This document shows positions 53,201-61,533 of a stretch of 64,000 nt of DNA, piece after piece. The stretch is from JBFLXR01 sp040757065. GTDB lineage: Bacteria > Pseudomonadota > Gammaproteobacteria > Burkholderiales > Gallionellaceae. A program made the position numbers and the translations under genes. The notes beneath the pieces are model-generated. The model ran no database searches and was not told where the DNA came from. It saw nothing but the letters and a program-made list of their open reading frames with translations. Every line of letters begins with the position of its first letter. Position 1 is the first letter of the stretch. The stretch lies in NCBI GenBank assembly GCA_040757065.1, contig JBFLXR010000002.1, positions 1-64,000 of the forward strand, in the 5' to 3' direction.

Positions 53201-55012
53201 TTAACCGATTGCCACTTTGGACAGACGCGCCTTGCGCCCATACAGCAGATTGACCAACGCACGCGACACCAGCACTGCGCTGAAAATCGAAGTCAGAATA
53301 CCGAGACACAGCACCACGGCGAAACCGCGGATCGGCCCGGAGCCGAACATAAACAGCGCAATCCCGGCAATCAGATTGGTAATATTGGAGTCGAGAATCG
53401 TACCGAAGGCATTTTCATAGCCCGCATGAATCGCCGCCTGCGGCGTCACCCCGTTGCGCAACTCCTCGCGGATACGCTCGTTAATCAGCACGTTCGCATC
53501 GATAGCCATCCCCAACGTCAGGGCGATACCCGCCATACCCGGCAAGGTCAGCGTCGCTTGCAGCATGGAGAGCAAGGCCACCAGCAGCAACAAGTTAGCA
53601 CCCAGTGCCAGCATGGAAACCGTGCCGAACATCAGGTAGTACGCCACCATGAAAATTGCGATGGCGATAAACCCGATTTTGGTGGAATTAAACCCGCGGT
53701 CGATATTGTCTTTACCCAAGCTCGGACCGACTGTGCGTTCTTCAACGATTTCCATCGGCGCAGCCAAGGCTCCCGCACGCAGCAGCAAGGAAACGTCCTT
53801 TGCTTCTTCGGTACTCATCTTGCCGCTGATTTGTACCCGTCCGCCGCCGATCTCTTCGCGGATCACCGGCGCTGTCACGATCTCGCCGCGGCCTTTTTCG
53901 AACAGCAGAATCGCCATGCGCTTGCCGACATTTTCACGGGTCGCCTCTTTAAATTTGCGCGCACCGATGCCATCAAGATTGATATGCACAGCCGGTTCGT
54001 TGTTGCGGCTGTCGAAGCCGGGTTGCGCGTCGCTGATGCGTTCGCCGGTAAGAATGACCTGTTTCTTCACCGCCAAAGTATTGCCTTCGCGGTCTTTAAA
54101 CAATTCCGTCCCCATCGGTGCGACCGCGCCTTCGCCGATCTGATGGCTATCGTCCACCATGCGCACTTCCAGCGTCGCGGTACGCCCCAGAATATCCTTG
54201 GCGCGCGCAGTATCCTGCACGCCGGGCAATTGCACCACCACGCGATCCACGCCCTGCTGCTGAATCACCGGCTCGGCCACGCCCAGCTCGTTGACGCGAT
54301 TACGCAAAGTCAGCAAATTCTGCTGAACGGCGGCTTCCTGTATGCGCGTTTCCGCCTCGGGCTTCAGGCTGGCCACCAGCAAGTACTCGCCACCTTCTTC
54401 CTTATCGGTAATCAGGTAATCGTTATAGTGCTGTTTGATTTCCGCCTCGCCCTTGCTGTGCGCAGCAGCATCGCGGAACTTAACGATTACTTGCTTGCCA
54501 TCGCGAGATGCCCCCGCATACGGCACATTTTGTTCGCGCAAGGTCGTGCGCATGTCACTGACCGCATTTTCCAGCGCCTTGTTCAGCGCGGCCTTCATAT
54601 CGACTTGCAGCAGGAAATGCACCCCGCCGCGCAAGTCCAACCCCAGATACATCGGCAACGCATTCATGCCGGTAAGCCACTGCGGCGAACGCGACAGCAG
54701 GTTCAGCGCCACCACATAATCCTCGCCCAATGCATTTTGGAGAATATCCTTGGCTTTCAGCTGCGAATCTGTATCCGCAAACCGCGCCTTCACACTGGTT
54801 GCGTCGAGCGAGATCGCTTCCGGCTTCAGATTCGCCGCAGCCAGCGCCTGCTCGGCGCGCTGCAGCAACGCACTATCCGCCTTCAGGCTGGTACGCAACG
54901 GCTGCACCTGCACGGCCGGCGCTTCGCCGTAAAAATTGGGCAGGGTATAAATCATCCCCAGCACCAGCGTTGCCAAAATCAGCAAATACTTCCACAGCGG
55001 ATAGCGGTTCAT
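53201..55012 (-). CDS. secD: protein translocase subunit SecD
   Basis: 603 residues. TM1 is followed by a periplasmic P1 domain (about 30-450), then five helices. GLDLRGGVHFLLQVD near residue 112 and GMAIDANVLINERIREE near 520 carry the conserved proton-path Asp. AGAPGTARDI-like VVVQLPGVQDTARAKDIL is typical. AGAGG precedes the ATG. Operon tgt-yajC-secD-secF, in conserved order. Confidence 0.97.
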   Translation of the reverse strand: MNRYPLWKYLLILATLVLGMIYTLPNFYGEAPAVQVQPLRTSLKADSALLQRAEQALAAANLKPEAISLDATSVKARFADTDSQLKAKDILQNALGEDYVVALNLLSRSPQWLTGMNALPMYLGLDLRGGVHFLLQVDMKAALNKALENAVSDMRTTLREQNVPYAGASRDGKQVIVKFRDAAAHSKGEAEIKQHYNDYLITDKEEGGEYLLVASLKPEAETRIQEAAVQQNLLTLRNRVNELGVAEPVIQQQGVDRVVVQLPGVQDTARAKDILGRTATLEVRMVDDSHQIGEGAVAPMGTELFKDREGNTLAVKKQVILTGERISDAQPGFDSRNNEPAVHINLDGIGARKFKEATRENVGKRMAILLFEKGRGEIVTAPVIREEIGGGRVQISGKMSTEEAKDVSLLLRAGALAAPMEIVEERTVGPSLGKDNIDRGFNSTKIGFIAIAIFMVAYYLMFGTVSMLALGANLLLLVALLSMLQATLTLPGMAGIALTLGMAIDANVLINERIREELRNGVTPQAAIHAGYENAFGTILDSNITNLIAGIALFMFGSGPIRGFAVVLCLGILTSIFSAVLVSRALVNLLYGRKARLSKVAIG

Positions 55013-55023
55013 CGCCCGACCTC

Positions 55024-55350
55024 TTAGTTGATCGCCTTAATAGTACCCTTGGGCAACACGCTTTGAATCGCGCTCTTTTGCACGATCACTTCGACATTTT
55101 CAGCCACTTCGACCGTCACGTAATCGGTATGCACCTTGATTACGCGCCCCAATTCGCCACCGACGGTAACCACTTCATCGCCCTTTTGCAGCGCTTCCAT
55201 CATAGCCTTTTGCTCTTTCATGCGCTTTTGTTGCGGACGCAGCACGAGGAAATAAAACACGAGCAACAGTGCAACCAAAGGCAAAAAGTCTGTGATACTG
55301 CCGGCAGCCGGGGCACCGGCCGCTTGTGCGTAGGCATTGTTGATAAACAT
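55024..55350 (-). CDS. yajC: preprotein translocase subunit YajC
   Basis: 108 residues with one N-terminal transmembrane helix (about 20-38, LPLVALLLVFYFLVLRPQQK), the family hallmark RPQQKRMKEQKAM, and a small cytoplasmic domain (GDEVVTVGGELGRVIKV). It associates with SecDF. GGGAG precedes the ATG. It lies between tgt and secD, as in most proteobacteria. Confidence 0.96.
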   Translation of the reverse strand: MFINNAYAQAAGAPAAGSITDFLPLVALLLVFYFLVLRPQQKRMKEQKAMMEALQKGDEVVTVGGELGRVIKVHTDYVTVEVAENVEVIVQKSAIQSVLPKGTIKAIN

Positions 55351-55393
55351 GTCGAAACTCCCGAAATGAAATTAAACCAAAGCGCGCATTCTA

Positions 55394-56506
55394 TCACGAA
55401 GCCTCGGTCGCGCCCGCACGCATGGCGCGGAATTCCGCCGCGAAGTCGGCGAATCTGCCGGCCTCGATCGCCGCGCGGATATCGCGCATCAGTTCCTGAT
55501 AGTAATGCAGGTTATGGATGGTATTTAAGCGCGCACTCAAAATCTCGCCTACACGGTGCAAATGGTGCAGATAGGCGCGCGTAAAGTGCTGGCAGGTATA
55601 ACAGGTACACGCCTCATCTAACGGTCGGGTATCTAACCGATACTTGGCGTTCTTGATTTTTACATTACCGTGACGAGTAAACAGCCAGCCGTTGCGTGCA
55701 TTGCGCGTTGGCATCACACAGTCGAACATATCAATCCCCTGCTCGACCGCATCCACGATATCTTCCGGCGTACCGACCCCCATCAGGTATCGAGGCTTAT
55801 CTACAGGCATTTGCGGCGCGGTATGCGCCAAAATGCGCAGCATATCCTCTTTCGGCTCTCCCACCGACAATCCGCCGATGGCAAATCCGTCGAAGCCGAT
55901 GTCCATTAGGCCCTTTAACGATTCGTCACGCAAATGTTCATGCATGCCGCCTTGCACAATACCGAATAGCGCATTCGGATTGCCCTCGTGCGCACGCTTG
56001 CTGCGTTCGGCCCAGCGCAAAGACAAGCGCATCGACTCAGCCGCGGTTGGCACATCTGCCGGATAAGGCGTGCATTCGTCGAAAATCATCACAATGTCCG
56101 AATTCAGCACCCGCTGAATGCGCATCGATTCTTCCGGTGTCAGGAACAGACGGTCTCCGTTCACGGGGGACTGAAATTTCACCCCCTCCTCAGTAATCTT
56201 ACGCAAAGCGCCTAGACTGAACACCTGAAAACCGCCCGAGTCAGTCAGAATCGGGCCGTCCCACCCCATAAAACGATGCAAACCGCCGTGCGCCTCAATC
56301 ACCTCCAGCCCCGGGCGCAGCCACAAATGGAAAGTATTACCCAACACGATTTGCGCACCGATTTCGCGCAACTCTAGTGGCGACATTGCCTTCACCGTGC
56401 CATAGGTACCGACCGGCATAAAAGCGGGGGTTTCCAGCTTGCCGTGCGCCAAATGCAAAGTGCCGCGTCGTGCGCTGCCGGATGTGGTGTGTAAGGTAAA
56501 TTCCAT
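55394..56506 (-). CDS. tgt: queuine tRNA-ribosyltransferase
   Basis: Exchanges guanine-34 of GUN-anticodon tRNAs for preQ1. TIM barrel of 370 residues. The catalytic Asp is in GPILTDSGGFQVFSLG near residue 92, the nucleophilic Asp is in FDCVMPTRNARNG, and the zinc site is CTCYTCQHFTRAYLHHL. The start MEFTLHTTSGSARRG matches the family; a 12-codon extension upstream is not needed. It leads the tgt-yajC-secDF operon; queA is not in the window. Confidence 0.97.
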   Translation of the reverse strand: MEFTLHTTSGSARRGTLHLAHGKLETPAFMPVGTYGTVKAMSPLELREIGAQIVLGNTFHLWLRPGLEVIEAHGGLHRFMGWDGPILTDSGGFQVFSLGALRKITEEGVKFQSPVNGDRLFLTPEESMRIQRVLNSDIVMIFDECTPYPADVPTAAESMRLSLRWAERSKRAHEGNPNALFGIVQGGMHEHLRDESLKGLMDIGFDGFAIGGLSVGEPKEDMLRILAHTAPQMPVDKPRYLMGVGTPEDIVDAVEQGIDMFDCVMPTRNARNGWLFTRHGNVKIKNAKYRLDTRPLDEACTCYTCQHFTRAYLHHLHRVGEILSARLNTIHNLHYYQELMRDIRAAIEAGRFADFAAEFRAMRAGATEAS

Positions 56507-56578
56507 TGCGAAATCTTTGGTGTACTCTATCGAAGGGCGCAAGGATACCGCAAACGCCCCCTTTCGTTCAAAACGGTA

Positions 56579-56584
56579 TACAAT
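56579..56584 (+). promoter_or_regulatory. -10 box for the small membrane-protein gene at 56614
   Basis: TACAAT (within TATACAAT) 29 bases before the ATG. No strong -35 element is visible. Confidence 0.45.
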
Positions 56585-56613
56585 GCTTTCGCACTTAACT
56601 AGCGGAGTAAGTC

Positions 56614-56919
56614 ATGGCGGACGACTGCCACCGTTTCAGGTTCCTTGACGAATTTCATCCCGACGCACCGATCACCCTTGATGTTGCATGGGATGCCATT
56701 CAGTTCGTCTTTTACCTGCCCGGCCAACTCATCTTGTCCGGCCTTGAGATGATTCCGGACTCACCGCTGCATATCAATTGCACCAGCGGCACGGCATGGG
56801 GTGCCACGCTGTTCGGTGCCATTTTTTGGCTGGTAGCCTTCCAATTTCTGATTGCCACCTTGAGCGGTGTAGTTTTACCGCGCCGCAAGCCCCCCAAGCC
56901 GAAAGCTCCGCCCAAATAA
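56614..56919 (+). CDS. small two-helix membrane protein, unknown
   Basis: 101 residues, not recognised. The N-terminal half contains a hydrophobic stretch (IQFVFYLPGQLILSGLEMI, about 29-47). A strong transmembrane helix follows at about 65-87 (TLFGAIFWLVAFQFLIATL). The C-terminus is a basic Pro/Lys tail (PRRKPPKPKAPPK). GCGGAG precedes the ATG, and a TATACAAT box lies upstream. It is followed 14 bases later by a 44-residue gene with a perfect ribosome-binding site, and then by a terminator, so the two form a small operon. Confidence 0.65.
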   Translation: MADDCHRFRFLDEFHPDAPITLDVAWDAIQFVFYLPGQLILSGLEMIPDSPLHINCTSGTAWGATLFGAIFWLVAFQFLIATLSGVVLPRRKPPKPKAPPK

Positions 56920-56933
56920 TCCGAGGAGGGTTT

Positions 56934-57068
56934 ATGAAGCGAATCATCAAATTCATCGGCAAGCGCATCGCCTATAAACTACTCCCGCCCCCGCTAAGAA
57001 TTGCAGCCGGGGTTTCCGGCTATCTCTATGCATTCCTGCGTAAGCGCCATAACAACACCCGCAATTAA
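56934..57068 (+). CDS. 44-residue basic small protein
   Basis: MKRIIKFIGKRIAYKLLPPP then a short hydrophobic helix (LRIAAGVSGYLYAFL) and a basic end (RKRHNNTRN). GAGGAGGG (56923-56930) is ideally placed 3 bases before the ATG. It is cotranscribed with the small membrane-protein gene and ends before terminator hairpins. The amphipathic, highly basic composition suggests membrane association. No family recognised. Confidence 0.55.
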   Translation: MKRIIKFIGKRIAYKLLPPPLRIAAGVSGYLYAFLRKRHNNTRN

Positions 57069-57179
57069 CCGGCCATTTTACCTATCTATTCATACATATA
57101 GGAATATTATTCCTGTTTTGTTAAAGTTTAATCGGGAAGCAGGTTTGACACCCCTGCTTTTCGTATCTCCTCATCACTT

Positions 57180-57208
57180 CGGGCGATCTCGTATCGCCCG
57201 CTTTTTTG
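57180..57208 (+). terminator. terminator after the two small genes
   Basis: 8-bp perfect stem (57180-57187 with 57193-57200), 5-base loop, then CTTTTTTG. A weaker hairpin precedes it (57137-57143 with 57153-57159). Confidence 0.85.
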
Positions 57209-57286
57209 CTTAGACGAAGGGGAGTCCCCTTGAAAAATTGCGCGCATTAAGCGTATGATTTGCTTACCCTAAGGCAAGGAAGCTCT

Positions 57287-57664
57287 TTGACGATCATGGC
57301 AATCAGCTCAATTTCCGGCGCCGCCTATCAGATCCAGCTCCAGCAAACGCAACGCGCTGCCGAGCAGGCTCGACAAAATGCCCGCGCCTTGCAAACCCAA
57401 GCCAGCGAAGCGCAGGCTGAAGCCAGTCGCGCCGAAGAAAATGCCCGCACATTGAAAATCAAGGCCGGCCAAGCTCAGAATCTGGCCGATCAGACCAGCC
57501 AGAATCTAGGCAGCATCTACACTATCAGTCAATTGCAGCCGATACTTGGCAACGCCTACACACGCATTGCCAACGCAATGGAAAGCACACCAAACACCGT
57601 TCAACCTGTGACTACAGTCAGCCAGACGCCAACACTGGGCAGCCAGATCGACGTCACGGCGTAA
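57287..57664 (+). CDS. coiled-coil hypothetical protein
   Basis: About 125 residues. Residues 15-75 are a long Ala/Gln/Glu-rich coiled coil (QTQRAAEQARQNARALQTQA and so on). The C-terminal part, with ISQLQPILGNAYTRIANAM, is less regular. There is no signal peptide or membrane helix. The start may be the TTG at 57287, 6 bases after AAGGA, or the ATG at 57296, which lacks a well-placed site. It stands alone between two unrelated orphan genes. No function assigned. Confidence 0.6.
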   Translation: MTIMAISSISGAAYQIQLQQTQRAAEQARQNARALQTQASEAQAEASRAEENARTLKIKAGQAQNLADQTSQNLGSIYTISQLQPILGNAYTRIANAMESTPNTVQPVTTVSQTPTLGSQIDVTA

Positions 57665-57754
57665 CCCCTGCACAAAAAACGTCGTTCGTGGTATTTTGAC
57701 TTCCAGCGGCCATCGCATTTCAACAATAAAGCCGCCCACAGAGAGGGAGTCCCC

Positions 57755-58171
57755 ATGAAACTACTGCACATTCTGTTGCTGGCGTCAGTTTGCGCCTTTG
57801 CGCCGCTGGCATACGCAGAAAAAATGTCGTTCGACATCGAAATCGCAGGGTCAGCCTGCCAACCTAACGACGGATGCATCGCCGAAGGCCGGTTCGAATT
57901 CACGCTCGATCAGGCGGCCCTTGACCAAGTCTCGCCACTCGTTGTCGTCAGCACCGCCGAAGACTATATCCGCCAGCTCGCCACGACCATCGTCAAAGAA
58001 TCGCTGCAAGCGCATACAATGAAAGAACTCGGTGCCAAGAACGCCTCAGCGAAACTTGCGGCCGAAATCAAAAACAAGTACAACGAGGCCTTACAAAACG
58101 AGGGCGGGGTACAAGGCAAGCCGATTCTCGCCGTTCGGGTCGTGCGATTAACCGCACAACCGCACCCTTAA
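57755..58171 (+). CDS. exported hypothetical protein
   Basis: 138 residues with a clear signal peptide (MKLLHILLLASVCAFAPLAYA). The mature part has a short Cys-containing loop (GSACQPNDGCIAEG) and a helical Lys/Glu-rich C-terminal half. GGGAG precedes the ATG. No family recognised. Its stop overlaps the convergent lipoprotein gene, and a long imperfect hairpin (58161-58200) covers the junction. Confidence 0.65.
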   Translation: MKLLHILLLASVCAFAPLAYAEKMSFDIEIAGSACQPNDGCIAEGRFEFTLDQAALDQVSPLVVVSTAEDYIRQLATTIVKESLQAHTMKELGAKNASAKLAAEIKNKYNEALQNEGGVQGKPILAVRVVRLTAQPHP

Positions 58172-58200
58172 CGATCGCAGGCGATCGTCCATAGGGTGCG
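58161..58200. repeat. two-stage inverted repeat at a convergent gene junction
   Basis: Outer arms CGCACCCT (58161-58168) and AGGGTGCG (58193-58200) and inner arms ACGATCGC (58171-58178) and GCGATCGT (58181-58188), all perfect. There is no T-run on either strand. It covers both stop codons and may be a two-way terminator-like or mRNA-stabilising element. Confidence 0.7.
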
Positions 58201-58554
58201 CTCCAGCCCATCCGAAGGCACGCGACTCCATTCTTGGGGCGACTGGTTCACGATGTAGTGGCCGCTGCCCTCCGCTTTGTGGCGGGGAAACACCACCAGC
58301 ACCAGCTTGCGCCAACGCCCTTCCCTGCATTCGTACTCGTTCTCATCCACCTGAGAAAAATAGCTGTGCCCTTCGAGCGATTGCTCTGCCGCATAATCGC
58401 GCATGCTGGTCATGCGCACGATACTCCCAGATTTGCGCGACGTAGAACGATTTACATAATCGGCGAAGTCATCGTTCTTCGCCACCTCAGACCAGGATGA
58501 TCCCCCGGAACACGCCGACACCAATACGCCGGCGAATAGCACCACTTTTTTCAT
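58168..58554 (-). CDS. lipoprotein of the Adhesin_E (surface-adhesin protein E) type
   Basis: 128 residues. A lipoprotein signal ends VLVSAC, with Cys15 as the lipidation site. The mature sequence fits the surface-adhesin E pattern: DDFADYVNRSTSRKSGSIVR, then MTSMRDY, S-YFSQVDENEYECREGRWR, and a final TLWTIAC. These proteins are common and diverse in betaproteobacteria, and their function is unclear despite the name. Family assignment from pattern only. Confidence 0.65.
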   Translation of the reverse strand: MKKVVLFAGVLVSACSGGSSWSEVAKNDDFADYVNRSTSRKSGSIVRMTSMRDYAAEQSLEGHSYFSQVDENEYECREGRWRKLVLVVFPRHKAEGSGHYIVNQSPQEWSRVPSDGLERTLWTIACDR

Positions 58555-58642
58555 ACATCCTCAGTACAGCTTAATTATATTTATCCCGACGCAACCCGGC
58601 TCAAAGCACCGGACAGCATCGTGTTACAACGCAAATCGCCGG

Positions 58643-59065
58643 TCAATGCTGACCGGACGGACGCGCACTTTGCGAAGCCGCGACACCGCTCTTAGGCAAA
58701 TGCGCGGCGCAATAATACAACTTCGGTCCCTTATCGCGCATATATAAACCTTGCGTATGCTCCAGTCGCTTCGTCGCCGCGTACTGTCGCGATACCCCCA
58801 TCATATGCGGATACTCTCCCGGCATACCCTCTTTCCACCAAGCCGCAAAAAACCGGGTCGCCTCGCTACGGCCTTTCACAAAAGCGGCCTGAAATTTCGC
58901 CGTACAGCGCGGCACCGACACATGAATATTCCGTTCGCCCCACGATTTGCAAAATTCGTCGATCTCACGATCGCAATCCTGCACCGTGTCGGGCGGAGTA
59001 TATGCACATGCTGCGGAAACCGTCACCATCCAACCGAGCACCACCCCGCACAATTTCGCCTTCAT
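58643..59065 (-). CDS. exported Cys-containing hypothetical protein
   Basis: 140 residues with a signal peptide (MKAKLCGVVLGWMVTVSAAC, cleavage after about residue 21). The mature part is helical with four Cys (DCDREIDEFC, PRCTAKF, YYCAAH) that could form two disulfides, and a Trp-rich segment (FFAAWWKEGMPGEYP). Periplasmic location inferred. Not recognised. It is 45 bases downstream of exbD on the same strand and could be its distal operon member. Confidence 0.6.
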   Translation of the reverse strand: MKAKLCGVVLGWMVTVSAACAYTPPDTVQDCDREIDEFCKSWGERNIHVSVPRCTAKFQAAFVKGRSEATRFFAAWWKEGMPGEYPHMMGVSRQYAATKRLEHTQGLYMRDKGPKLYYCAAHLPKSGVAASQSARPSGQH

Positions 59066-59110
59066 CTCGTCTCCCCGATCTCAAGACGGGCGCACGCCCG
59101 CAAGATAACG

Positions 59111-59518
59111 TCACGGCGCAGCCAGCGTCACAAATGCCAGTTTGACTACTCCCGCTTTTTGCGCAATAGCCATCACCTGAGCAACCCGCCCATATGGTAC
59201 CGCAGTATCGGCCTCGATCTGTAGCTGAAATTGAGGATCACGTGCACGCGCCTGTAACGCTTCCGCCAGCCCGACATCGTTCAGATGGGATTGTTCGAAG
59301 GAAATACCGCCTTGTGCATCGATACTCAAACGCACCGTTTGCGGCTTATTATCCTGTGACACCGCTTGTGTTTTGGGTAAATTGATCTTGAGCGCCTGCG
59401 GTGCCAGCAAAGGCGCGGTCACGATAAACACCACCAGCAAGACCAGCATCACATCCACCAAGGGGGTGACGTTGATCTCGCTCATCATGTGATCGTCGGA
59501 GAATTGCCCGCCTGCCAT
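59111..59518 (-). CDS. exbD: ExbD/TolR-type energy transducer
   Basis: 135 residues with one N-terminal helix (VTPLVDVMLVLLVVFIVTA) containing the essential Asp, and a periplasmic C-terminal domain. MMSEINVTPLVDVML is the family signature. The start MAGGQFSDDHMMSE at 59518 follows GGGAGG. With ExbB and TonB it couples the proton gradient to outer-membrane receptors. The gene order TonB-ExbB-ExbD, directly behind a receptor operon, makes the Exb rather than Tol assignment likely. Confidence 0.9.
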   Translation of the reverse strand: MAGGQFSDDHMMSEINVTPLVDVMLVLLVVFIVTAPLLAPQALKINLPKTQAVSQDNKPQTVRLSIDAQGGISFEQSHLNDVGLAEALQARARDPQFQLQIEADTAVPYGRVAQVMAIAQKAGVVKLAFVTLAAP

Positions 59519-59519
59519 A

Positions 59520-60182
59520 TCAGCCTCCCCGCGCAACTGCCTGACGGGCAGCCAACCGCATGAAGTCGTGCGCAAAGTTATCCATTTCCGTCACGCGTAC
59601 CCGCAAACGACGCAAGAAAAAATTGTAGGCCAGCACCGCCGGCAACGCGGTAGCAATCCCGATCGCCGTTGCAATCAATGCTTCACCAATCGGCCCCGCC
59701 ACCACATCGAGACTTGCCTGCCCACTTTTTCCGATCTCCTGCAAAGCATGCATAATGCCCCATACCGTACCGAACAGACCGACAAACGGGGCGGTCGAAC
59801 CGATGGTTGCGAGCTCAGCCTGACCGCGCTCGTGCCGCCGCTGTAAATTCTGCACTTGTTGACGCAGTTGACGCTCCAGTACCTCTTGCGGGTTACCTTG
59901 GTAAATCAAACCGCGCTGCCCGTTCAAGGTTTCGCGCAAGTCGTCGAAACCTGCCACCGCCAGCTGCGCCAAATCACCGTGCCCCGTTCGCGCAATGGAC
60001 TCAGCCTGCCCCCAATCGGGCGCTGACCAAAAGGCGTTGAAAAAACGTCGATTCTCGCGCTCGACCTGCCACTGCCGCCAGAGTTTGTACAGCGCGATTG
60101 TCCACGTCACTACCGACAAAAAGAGTAACGCAGCCAACGTAAGCGAAACGATCGGTGAACCGACCGCAAATAGATTCGTCAT
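59520..60182 (-). CDS. exbB: ExbB/TolQ/MotA proton-channel protein
   Basis: 220 residues with three helices (about 10-32, 120-145, 165-190). GSTAPFVGLFGTVWGIMHAL near residue 124 and GPIGEALIATAIGIATALPAVL are the family motifs. It forms the proton-conducting complex with ExbD that energises TonB. The ATG overlaps the tonB stop (ATGA). GGGAG lies upstream. Confidence 0.92.
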   Translation of the reverse strand: MTNLFAVGSPIVSLTLAALLFLSVVTWTIALYKLWRQWQVERENRRFFNAFWSAPDWGQAESIARTGHGDLAQLAVAGFDDLRETLNGQRGLIYQGNPQEVLERQLRQQVQNLQRRHERGQAELATIGSTAPFVGLFGTVWGIMHALQEIGKSGQASLDVVAGPIGEALIATAIGIATALPAVLAYNFFLRRLRVRVTEMDNFAHDFMRLAARQAVARGG

Positions 60183-60865
60183 ATTTCACTTTCTCCCAAA
60201 TTAAATCTAATCGGCACCTGACACCATTTGACGACCGCCAGACCTGCGTGTCGCGCAGGCACGAAACGCCATTTCTTCACAGCCTGCAAGGCGGCGTTAT
60301 CCAGCATTTCATGCCCGCTGCTCTTCAGAATTTGAATCCGCCCGCACAAGCCGTCCGTCAGCACTTCCACATTCAACATCACACGGCCTTGCAATTCCAT
60401 TCGACGTGCAGCGGGAGGATAGGGAGGGCGCGGATTATTCAAATATGCCGCCTTATAATCCGGTTCCATATCAGGCAAAACGTTAGACTGGGGAGTTACC
60501 GCCGGAGCAGCCGCTTTCTGCGGCACGGTTTCCACGACCTCTTGAGCAGGCGTCATGGTTTCGGTCGGCACAGTTGACTCCGCCCGCACGGCGATTGTCC
60601 GTGTCGGCATCGCTTGCTTGGCAACCGGCACGGGTTTGACTGGGGGAGGAACGGGTGCAGCCTTGACTACTTCAGTTTGCGGATGTACCGCAAAAATCTC
60701 CGCCACCACAATATTCCGCCCGGCTTCCATCTGTATGGACTCACGACTCGCCAACCAGAAGTACAACAGCGCAAAGTGGGCAAGCAGTACCAAACCGCCG
60801 ACCATCAAATACCCATTTCTTTCGGCGACAACCGTTTGATTGCGCATCGGCAAACTCGACTGCAT
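60179..60865 (-). CDS. tonB: TonB-family energy transducer
   Basis: 228 residues. An N-terminal helix (about 20-40) is followed by a Pro/Val/Lys-rich periplasmic spacer (VPPPVKPVPVAKQAMPT) and a C-terminal TonB domain (PYPPAARRMELQGRVMLNVE, ILKSSGHEMLDNAALQAVKK, then W-RFVPAR). The start MQSSLPMRNQ is chosen because a further upstream start would overlap the preceding gene. A dedicated TonB for the receptor encoded at the window end. Confidence 0.9.
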   Translation of the reverse strand: MQSSLPMRNQTVVAERNGYLMVGGLVLLAHFALLYFWLASRESIQMEAGRNIVVAEIFAVHPQTEVVKAAPVPPPVKPVPVAKQAMPTRTIAVRAESTVPTETMTPAQEVVETVPQKAAAPAVTPQSNVLPDMEPDYKAAYLNNPRPPYPPAARRMELQGRVMLNVEVLTDGLCGRIQILKSSGHEMLDNAALQAVKKWRFVPARHAGLAVVKWCQVPIRFNLGESEI

Positions 60866-60873
60866 CCTGCCCC

Positions 60874-61533
60874 CTAAGCCAGCGATAGCAAAATGCGGCG
60901 CGCACCGATCAACAACAACACGGCTGCCGCCCCCCAGCGTAACCACTGCATCAACCAGTCGCGGTTTTCACGCATGATCGTCCCCAGCGCGCCAATCATC
61001 GGCAGCAAAATCAGCAACGGGGTTAGCGCCGCCCCCAAACCGAAAGCGAAACCATGCACCGCCCCCTGACCGATGCTGCCTGCCCCAGCGCAGAGTGCCA
61101 GCAAAGAAGCCAAGGGCGCGCAAGGCGTCAAACTGAGGGAAAAACCCAAGAAAAAAGGCGGCATACCGCCGTTGCTGCGGAGCGCCGCACACGGTGCGTG
61201 TGCCGTGCTTCGCAGCAACCACATACCCGCCGCCAGGCTAGCGCAGCCGATCACCGCATTACCGATCCCGCCCTTCAACGCCTGAGCCAGCCACAGCCCC
61301 GCTCCGCCAGCGGTGCCGCCGAGCATGCCGTACGCCAGAATCCGTCCCCCGATGAATAAACCGGTATCGCGGATCACCAGTGTCCGACCGCCACCGCGAC
61401 CCAGCACCCAACTGCTCATAAACGGCAAACATGTTGCCGTACAGGCAGTCAGCCCCATGGATACCCCGAGCAGCCAGATGCTGAAAAACGTCACTTCATG
61501 CGGCAACAATGCCGGATCGAACCACTCACCCAT
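60874..61533 (-). CDS. CcdA/DsbD-like (sulfite exporter TauE/SafE or UreH-like) membrane protein
   Basis: 219 residues with six helices. Two conserved Cys lie in SMGLTACTATCLPFMSSW near the first helix, and TPCAPLASLLALC is in helix 4; such placement is CcdA-like, suggesting transmembrane thiol or electron transfer. Databases often name these proteins sulfite exporter TauE/SafE or urease-accessory-like. The start overlaps the polyferredoxin gene by 8 bases. A similar gene accompanies cbb3 oxidase biogenesis (cco) genes in some bacteria; a copper or redox role here is inferred. Confidence 0.75.
   Translation of the reverse strand: MGEWFDPALLPHEVTFFSIWLLGVSMGLTACTATCLPFMSSWVLGRGGGRTLVIRDTGLFIGGRILAYGMLGGTAGGAGLWLAQALKGGIGNAVIGCASLAAGMWLLRSTAHAPCAALRSNGGMPPFFLGFSLSLTPCAPLASLLALCAGAGSIGQGAVHGFAFGLGAALTPLLILLPMIGALGTIMRENRDWLMQWLRWGAAAVLLLIGARRILLSLA

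Noticed and set aside
53153..55027. 624-codon plus-strand frame opposite secD
   Set aside because: Mirror frame of secD; His/Gln/Arg-rich and without domains.
57217..57231. Short palindrome AAGGGG-AGT-CCCCTT before the coiled-coil gene
   Set aside because: The loop is only three bases, there is no T-run, and it is not linked to a start; probably chance.
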